From positions 1-37,254 of the forward strand of contig NZ_JABWGX010000036.1 of the NCBI RefSeq assembly GCF_021730435.1: a stretch of 37,254 nt of DNA, read 5' to 3'. How positions within the stretch are numbered: position 1 is the first letter of the stretch; each line of letters begins with the position of its first letter. The notes under the pieces are model-generated. The model made no database searches. It saw only the letters and a list, made by a program, of their open reading frames with translations, and was not told where the DNA came from. Made by a program: the position numbers and the translations under genes. Below, in pieces: positions 33,104-37,254 of this stretch. This DNA comes from Xanthobacter agilis. GTDB taxonomy: Bacteria > Pseudomonadota > Alphaproteobacteria > Rhizobiales > Xanthobacteraceae.

Positions 33104-33513
33104 GTCCGCCGCCCGGCAAGAAAGCCCCCTTGCCGGCCGAAGGGAAGAACTGGCGGACCGGACTGCAAGAGCGCCCGGCCCGCCCGAGCAGAGGTCGTGG
33201 ACCCAACAGGCCTTGTGGACCCGACGGATAAGCGCCGCTCATGGCCTTTTGGCCGCGCCGCGCTTGAGCCCGGCCCGCGCCCTGCGTCGGCTAAAGATCG
33301 AGATCGAGGCGACATGATCGGATAAGCGGAATGGCTTGGTTTGCTGCCACCATTGCCGCCGCATGCCGTTCTGCTTCCCAAGATATCCGGCGCGGCAACC
33401 CCCGTCCCGCTGAGAGCACGGTGAAGTGCCGCCGGGCGTGACGTGCGGCCGGGCGGGCGCTGAACCGGCCCGGCGGCGCGGCGCATATGATGGGCCCAGC
33501 GAGGCCGCCGAAC
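33104..33513. other. 410-bp gene-free region after ecm
   Basis: It contains a perfect 8-bp hairpin, CCGGCAAG-AAAGCCCC-CTTGCCGG (33113-33136), 10 nt after the ecm stop. That is terminator-like without a T-tract. A partial direct repeat, GTGGACCCAAC / GTGGACCCGAC, occurs around 33196-33225. Nothing else is recognisable. Confidence 0.6.
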
Positions 33514-33975
33514 CTACATGCCCGCCGGACGCCCGCTGACCACGGTGCGGATGGCGAACGACGACTGAATCCGCGCCACCCCCGGCAGGCGCGAGAGCAC
33601 TTCCTTGTGCAGGCGCTCATAATCCGCCGCGTTCTTCACCTCGATCTTCAGGATGTAGTCCGCAAGCCCGGTCATCAGATAGCAGTCTGACACCTCCGGG
33701 CAGCGCCGCGCCGCGGCCTCGAAGCGATTCAGAAACTCCTCCGTCTGCCGATCCAGGGTGATCTGAGTGATGACCACCAGCTTGTCGTCCGGCCCCGCCC
33801 GGCTGACGAGCGCCGTATAGCCACGGATGACGCCGCTGCGCTCCAGCTGCCGCAGGCGCCGGAGGCAGGCGGAAGGCGAAAGGCCGACCTCCGCGGCAAG
33901 GTCCGCATTGGAGATACGGCCATCCCCACGCAAAACCCGAATGATGCGTTCGTCCACGTCGTCGAGAGCAGGCAT
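33514..33975 (-). CDS. Lrp/AsnC family transcriptional regulator
   Basis: A 153-aa Lrp-type regulator. The N-terminal helix-turn-helix reads LDDVDERIIRVLRGDGRISNADLAAEVGLSPSACLRRLRQLE. A C-terminal RAM ligand-binding domain follows (VVITQITLDRQ; VSDCYLMTGLADYILKIEVKN). The ATG at 33975 gives the normal family length; upstream in-frame codons would add a non-conserved tail. It is divergent from dadA with a 137-bp gap, the usual layout for an Lrp member that controls a neighbouring amino-acid catabolic gene. Confidence 0.92.
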   Translation of the reverse strand: MPALDDVDERIIRVLRGDGRISNADLAAEVGLSPSACLRRLRQLERSGVIRGYTALVSRAGPDDKLVVITQITLDRQTEEFLNRFEAAARRCPEVSDCYLMTGLADYILKIEVKNAADYERLHKEVLSRLPGVARIQSSFAIRTVVSGRPAGM

Positions 33976-34005
33976 AGGCAGGATCTTCGGCAAAACAGCA
34001 GGAAA

Positions 34006-34103
34006 TTGCAACACTTCACACCCGCTGTGCAACTTATGGCGCCGATTCGTGTGAAATGCCGCACCCTCCGGCGTACACTGGCGCCTTGTCAGTTTTACAC
34101 CGG
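34006..34103. promoter_or_regulatory. Probable Lrp-type binding region between regulator and dadA
   Basis: The gap holds TTCACAC (34015-34021) and its exact inverse GTGTGAA (34049-34055), spaced about three helical turns apart. It also holds TTGCAACA (34006-34013) against TGTGCAA (34026-34032), and a direct repeat TACAC[TC]GG (34074-34081 and 34096-34103) spaced by 22 bp. Helically phased half-sites of this kind suit an octameric Lrp-type regulator. Confidence 0.45.
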
Positions 34104-34112
34104 TGGGCCGTC

Positions 34113-35378
34113 ATGCGGATTCTCATTCTCGGCAGCGGAGTGGTGGGCGTCACATCCGCGTATTACCTCGCCAAGAAAGGTCATGAGGTGACGGTGCTCG
34201 ACCGCCAGCCGGCGGCGGGCATGGAGACGTCATTCGCCAATGCGGGCCAGGTTTCGCCCGGCTATTCGGCGCCCTGGGCCGGCCCTGGGATTCCCCTCAA
34301 GGCCATGAAGTGGCTCATGATGCACCACTCGCCCTTGGTGGTCCGTCCGGGCCTTGATCCCAAGCTTTACTTCTGGCTGGCCAAGATGCTCGCCAATTGC
34401 ACCGAGGACGCCTACCGCCGCAACAAGGCGCGCATGGTGCGCCTCGCCGAGTTCAGCCGCGACGCCTTGCGGGAGCTGCGCGCGGAAACGGGCATCACCT
34501 ATGACGATCGGGCCAAGGGCACGCTTCAACTGTTCCGCACCGCCAAGCAGCTCGACCATGTGGGAGACGACACCGTGGTGCTCGATGCCCACGCGGTGCC
34601 CTACGAGGTGCTGGACGTGGCCGGCTGCATCGCTGTGGAGCCGGCTCTGGCGCGGGTGCGGCAGAAGTTCGTCGGCGGCCTGCGCCTGCCCGGCGACGAG
34701 ACCGGCGACGCCCATCTGTTCACCCAGCGCCTCGCCGCTTTGGCCGAGAAGCGGGGCGTCACTTTCCGTTATGGCGAGACGGTGGAAGCGCTGCGGACCG
34801 AGGGCGGGAACGTCAGCGGCGTGGCGCTGAAGGGCGGCCAGGTGCTCACCTCCGACCTCTATGTGGCGTCCATGGGCAGCTATACGCCGGCCCTCGTGAA
34901 GCCGCTCGGCATCGACCTGCCCATCTACCCGGTGAAGGGCTACTCCCTGACCCTGCCCATCACCGACCCGGACGCAGCGCCCGAATCCACGGTGATGGAT
35001 GAAACCTACAAGATCGCCATCACCCGCCTCGGCGATCGGATCCGGGTGGGCGGCACGGCGGAACTCGCCGGCTTCGACCTGAGCCTGCGTGAACCCCGCC
35101 GGGAAACCCTCGCCTTCTCGGTGGGCGACCTTTTCCCGGAGGGCGGCGACATCGAGAAGGCCACGTTCTGGACCGGCCTGCGCCCCATGACGCCGGATGG
35201 AACCCCCATCGTCGGCGCCACCGCCTACCCCAACCTCTATACCAACACCGGGCATGGAACTCTGGGCTGGACCATGGCGTGCGGCTCCGGTCGGGTGCTG
35301 GCGGACCTGATCGGCGGCGAGGCGCCCGACATCGCCTCCGACGACTTCGCCCTCTCGCGCTACGCGCAAGCGGCCTGA
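34113..35378 (+). CDS. dadA: D-amino acid dehydrogenase small subunit
   Basis: A 421-aa FAD-dependent D-amino acid dehydrogenase of the DadA family. It oxidises D-amino acids such as D-alanine, passing electrons to the membrane quinone pool. It begins [31 protein letters not shown], the classic DadA FAD motif. [22 protein letters not shown] and the C-terminal [14 protein letters not shown] and [19 protein letters not shown] follow. The length is normal. The ATG follows GGTGGG. It is divergent from an Lrp-family gene; no alanine racemase dadX follows. Confidence 0.95.
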   Translation: MRILILGSGVVGVTSAYYLAKKGHEVTVLDRQPAAGMETSFANAGQVSPGYSAPWAGPGIPLKAMKWLMMHHSPLVVRPGLDPKLYFWLAKMLANCTEDAYRRNKARMVRLAEFSRDALRELRAETGITYDDRAKGTLQLFRTAKQLDHVGDDTVVLDAHAVPYEVLDVAGCIAVEPALARVRQKFVGGLRLPGDETGDAHLFTQRLAALAEKRGVTFRYGETVEALRTEGGNVSGVALKGGQVLTSDLYVASMGSYTPALVKPLGIDLPIYPVKGYSLTLPITDPDAAPESTVMDETYKIAITRLGDRIRVGGTAELAGFDLSLREPRRETLAFSVGDLFPEGGDIEKATFWTGLRPMTPDGTPIVGATAYPNLYTNTGHGTLGWTMACGSGRVLADLIGGEAPDIASDDFALSRYAQAA

Positions 35379-35680
35379 ACGCCAATAGATGCCGTGCGCC
35401 AGCTTGCAGCGCGCGGCACGCCGCCCGAAGGCTCCGCCTCTGCCCGGCGGCCGGGCGCATGTTCCTCAAGACCTGCCAGGGCGTCTTCCGGTCGCGCGGG
35501 CGCAGGATGCAGACCGCACATTTCTGCGTTCGCGCATTTTGGTCACGCGCTCCGGCATCCGCGTTGTGTGAGGACGCTGCCCCAAAAGGCTCAGGAGCGT
35601 GGCTCACTGGCCTTTGCTCAAGCCTGCGCGGCATGTGAGCCGACCCACTCGGCGCCGGTCAAAAACCAGGGCCGATGGTC
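35379..35680. other. 302-bp region between dadA and a convergent gene
   Basis: No gene is supported. A short GC hairpin, GCCCGG-CGG-CCGGGC, at 35442-35456 could help termination, but it lacks a T-tract. Nothing else is recognisable. Confidence 0.55.
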
Positions 35681-36511
35681 TTATCGCGGATTGCGGCTAT
35701 GGGATTTGAAGCCTGCGCCCCAGTCATCGGCGGAGGCACCGGATTGCTCCAGCTCGATGGCGAAATCCACGGCACGGGCGATGATCTGGTCGAGACGGTC
35801 GATGCCGCTCACCTGCACCGCCGGGTTTGCAACCACCTCCGCCAGCAGATCCCCCGCCTTCAGCGCGCGCGGCGGGCGCACGAGGCCGCGCAGGCGGCCG
35901 TCGCATGGGGCCACCGCCAGCGTGGTGCCCACAAGGCCGATCATCTCGCCAGCACGCACCATCTCGCCAATCGCCTTCTCGGATCGGAAGACACCCTCCG
36001 CCGGCGCACGCACCGCCGTGTCGTAACGAGAGAAGGCGCGCCCACCGCCACGCGCCGGCCCCGACCGCAGCACCGCGCCGGGATCGACGCCGCCCACCTC
36101 AATCACAAGGTCACAATCCACGCCCGCCGTCGCCCCCGGCCCGAGCACCAGGGTGAGTTCCGCGCCACACCGCGGTCCGGTTTCATCGTCCGCTCCGCGC
36201 GCGTCAACCACCACGTCCCAGGGCCAGCGGCCGACCACTTCCAGGTCGGGATGCGTGAGGAGCGGCACGAACATGCGGTTCGAAAGACCGGAGACAAGCT
36301 CCGCATCACGCGTCACCCGGCGCGCCTCCACGCCGCCGAGGGTGGCGGCACCGTCCCACCACGCATCGGCAAAGCACATCTTCCGGCGCAGCACCGGCTC
36401 CGGCGCGCTCTGGTGCAGGGCCACCGCGTGTCCCGACAGCAGCAGGGTGCGCGCGACGGCGGAGGCCAGTTCGTTCACCCCGTGAACCAGGACACTGCTC
36501 TTGTCTGGCAC
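35681..36511 (-). CDS. YqeB/EF2563-like protein (molybdenum-hydroxylase maturation family)
   Basis: A 276-aa protein resembling the EF2563/YqeB family linked to selenium-dependent molybdenum hydroxylases. The N-terminus SSVLVHGVNELASAVARTLLLSGHAV is a nucleotide-binding-like beta-alpha unit, and VLRRKMCFADAWWDG matches the family's IRR-x-FSEA segment. The C-terminal part, with VRAPAEGVFRSEKAIGEMVRAGEMIGLVG and APCDGRLRGLVR, is a biotinyl/lipoyl-like barrel typical of these proteins. Members are usually near XdhC-like or Mo-hydroxylase genes; here the next gene upstream on the same strand is nifH. The GTG start follows GGGAGAGG. A role in molybdenum handling is inference. Confidence 0.7.
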   Translation of the reverse strand: MPDKSSVLVHGVNELASAVARTLLLSGHAVALHQSAPEPVLRRKMCFADAWWDGAATLGGVEARRVTRDAELVSGLSNRMFVPLLTHPDLEVVGRWPWDVVVDARGADDETGPRCGAELTLVLGPGATAGVDCDLVIEVGGVDPGAVLRSGPARGGGRAFSRYDTAVRAPAEGVFRSEKAIGEMVRAGEMIGLVGTTLAVAPCDGRLRGLVRPPRALKAGDLLAEVVANPAVQVSGIDRLDQIIARAVDFAIELEQSGASADDWGAGFKSHSRNPR

Positions 36512-36916
36512 GGGCCTCTCCCTTTGCCGCCGACCCTACCGCCCCGCAGCCAAGCCCGATCGTACAGGTTGCCGCAGCGGCCGACACCGTATCCCCGCCC
36601 GGCACACGCGGTGGAAGCGGCGGCAGACGCACCCCGCAGGCGTCTGCCACCGCTACCTTCGCGGCCCATGGAGTCTGCGCATCGGGACGCCGGGCGTCGA
36701 GACGTCGAAATCCAGACACACGAAGCCCGTGGCCCCCGCCCAGCCCCTATGGACCGGCGGCGACGGACCCAGCCGCCACCGCGATCCCACGGGACACGCT
36801 GCAAGAACGGAACACGCTGCAAGAACGGAACACGCGGCAAGGACGAAACATCCGGCGGGGACGGCCAGCCGCTGCGACTCGGCCGCCCGCCTCCGCCGAA
36901 CGAAGTGGAGTCGCGA
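36512..36916. other. 405-bp region downstream of nifH
   Basis: No gene is convincingly supported; frames here are Arg-rich shadows without ribosome-binding sites. It contains a three-copy tandem repeat (36792-36845). No intrinsic terminator for nifH is visible within the first 80 bp after its stop, which fits read-through only if this is an internal operon gap; that cannot be decided here. Confidence 0.5.
36792..36845. repeat. 18-bp tandem repeat, three copies
   Basis: Units GGACACGCTGCAAGAACG, GAACACGCTGCAAGAACG and GAACACGCGGCAAGGACG follow one another exactly, and a decayed fourth start comes after them. It lies 70 bp beyond the nifH stop in non-coding DNA. Confidence 0.85.

Positions 36917-37254
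<338 letters not shown>

Noticed and set aside
36475-36840. 121-codon minus-strand frame beginning with a VPFLQR repeat
   Set aside because: The N-terminal repeats come from the 18-bp tandem array. The remainder is Arg/Gly-rich without family resemblance or ribosome-binding site, and it overlaps the start of the YqeB-like gene.

Overview
The window is chromosomal DNA of a very high-GC alphaproteobacterium. A partial nifH of Azorhizobium/Xanthobacter type, the ethylmalonyl-CoA pathway genes ccr and ecm, a group I intron in tRNA-Arg(CCU) and a Hyphomicrobiales-type intergenic repeat together suggest a diazotroph of the Xanthobacteraceae. The species call is inference. There is no transposase, phage or CRISPR; the window is mostly housekeeping and accessory metabolism, with a few disturbed spots.

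Layout. 1-5.7 kb: the 3' end of a YhaN/SMC-like ATPase, a small uncharacterised gene, an anchored alpha/beta hydrolase, an AI-2E-family permease with a histidine-repeat tail, and a low-GC membrane protein. 5.9-11.6 kb: a lipoprotein alpha/beta hydrolase, a scrambled AraC remnant, a micro-ORF coupled to a flavin reductase, a paralogue of the low-GC membrane protein, DUF3775 and ChaB-like proteins, a PEBP protein, and a hydrolase/phosphoribosyltransferase pair. 11.6-12.4 kb: a gene-free stretch with a strikingly AT-rich island. 12.4-15.9 kb: three translationally coupled genes (glycerol-3-phosphate dehydrogenase, HAD phosphatase, GT20 glycosyltransferase) that read best as a self-contained glucosylglycerol compatible-solute operon rather than trehalose synthesis. 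15.96-16.31 kb: tRNA-Arg(CCU) split by a 277-nt group I intron. 16.4-21.1 kb: repeat element, class A beta-lactamase, DUF938 methyltransferase, SNase-like protein coupled to an M48 lipoprotein protease. 21.2-22.9 kb: Na/Pi cotransporter with PhoU-like tail. 22.97-25.9 kb: TPP riboswitch and thiO-thiS-thiG-thiE. 26.1-26.9 kb: periplasmic alpha carbonic anhydrase. 27.1-33.1 kb: rpsA and ccr on the minus strand, a GlsB/YeaQ membrane protein and ecm on the plus strand. 33.5-35.4 kb: divergent Lrp-family regulator and dadA. 35.7-37.25 kb: a YqeB/EF2563-like gene and the 3' part of nifH.

How the genes work together. Gene pairs and triplets linked by 4-bp start/stop overlaps are frequent (gpsA-HAD-ggpS, hydrolase-phosphoribosyltransferase, SNase-M48, micro-ORF-flavin reductase) and mark likely functional units. 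The most interesting system is the gpsA/HAD/GgpS operon, which would supply its own glycerol 3-phosphate, glucosylate it and dephosphorylate the product, behind an AT-rich island and a recognisable sigma70-type promoter.
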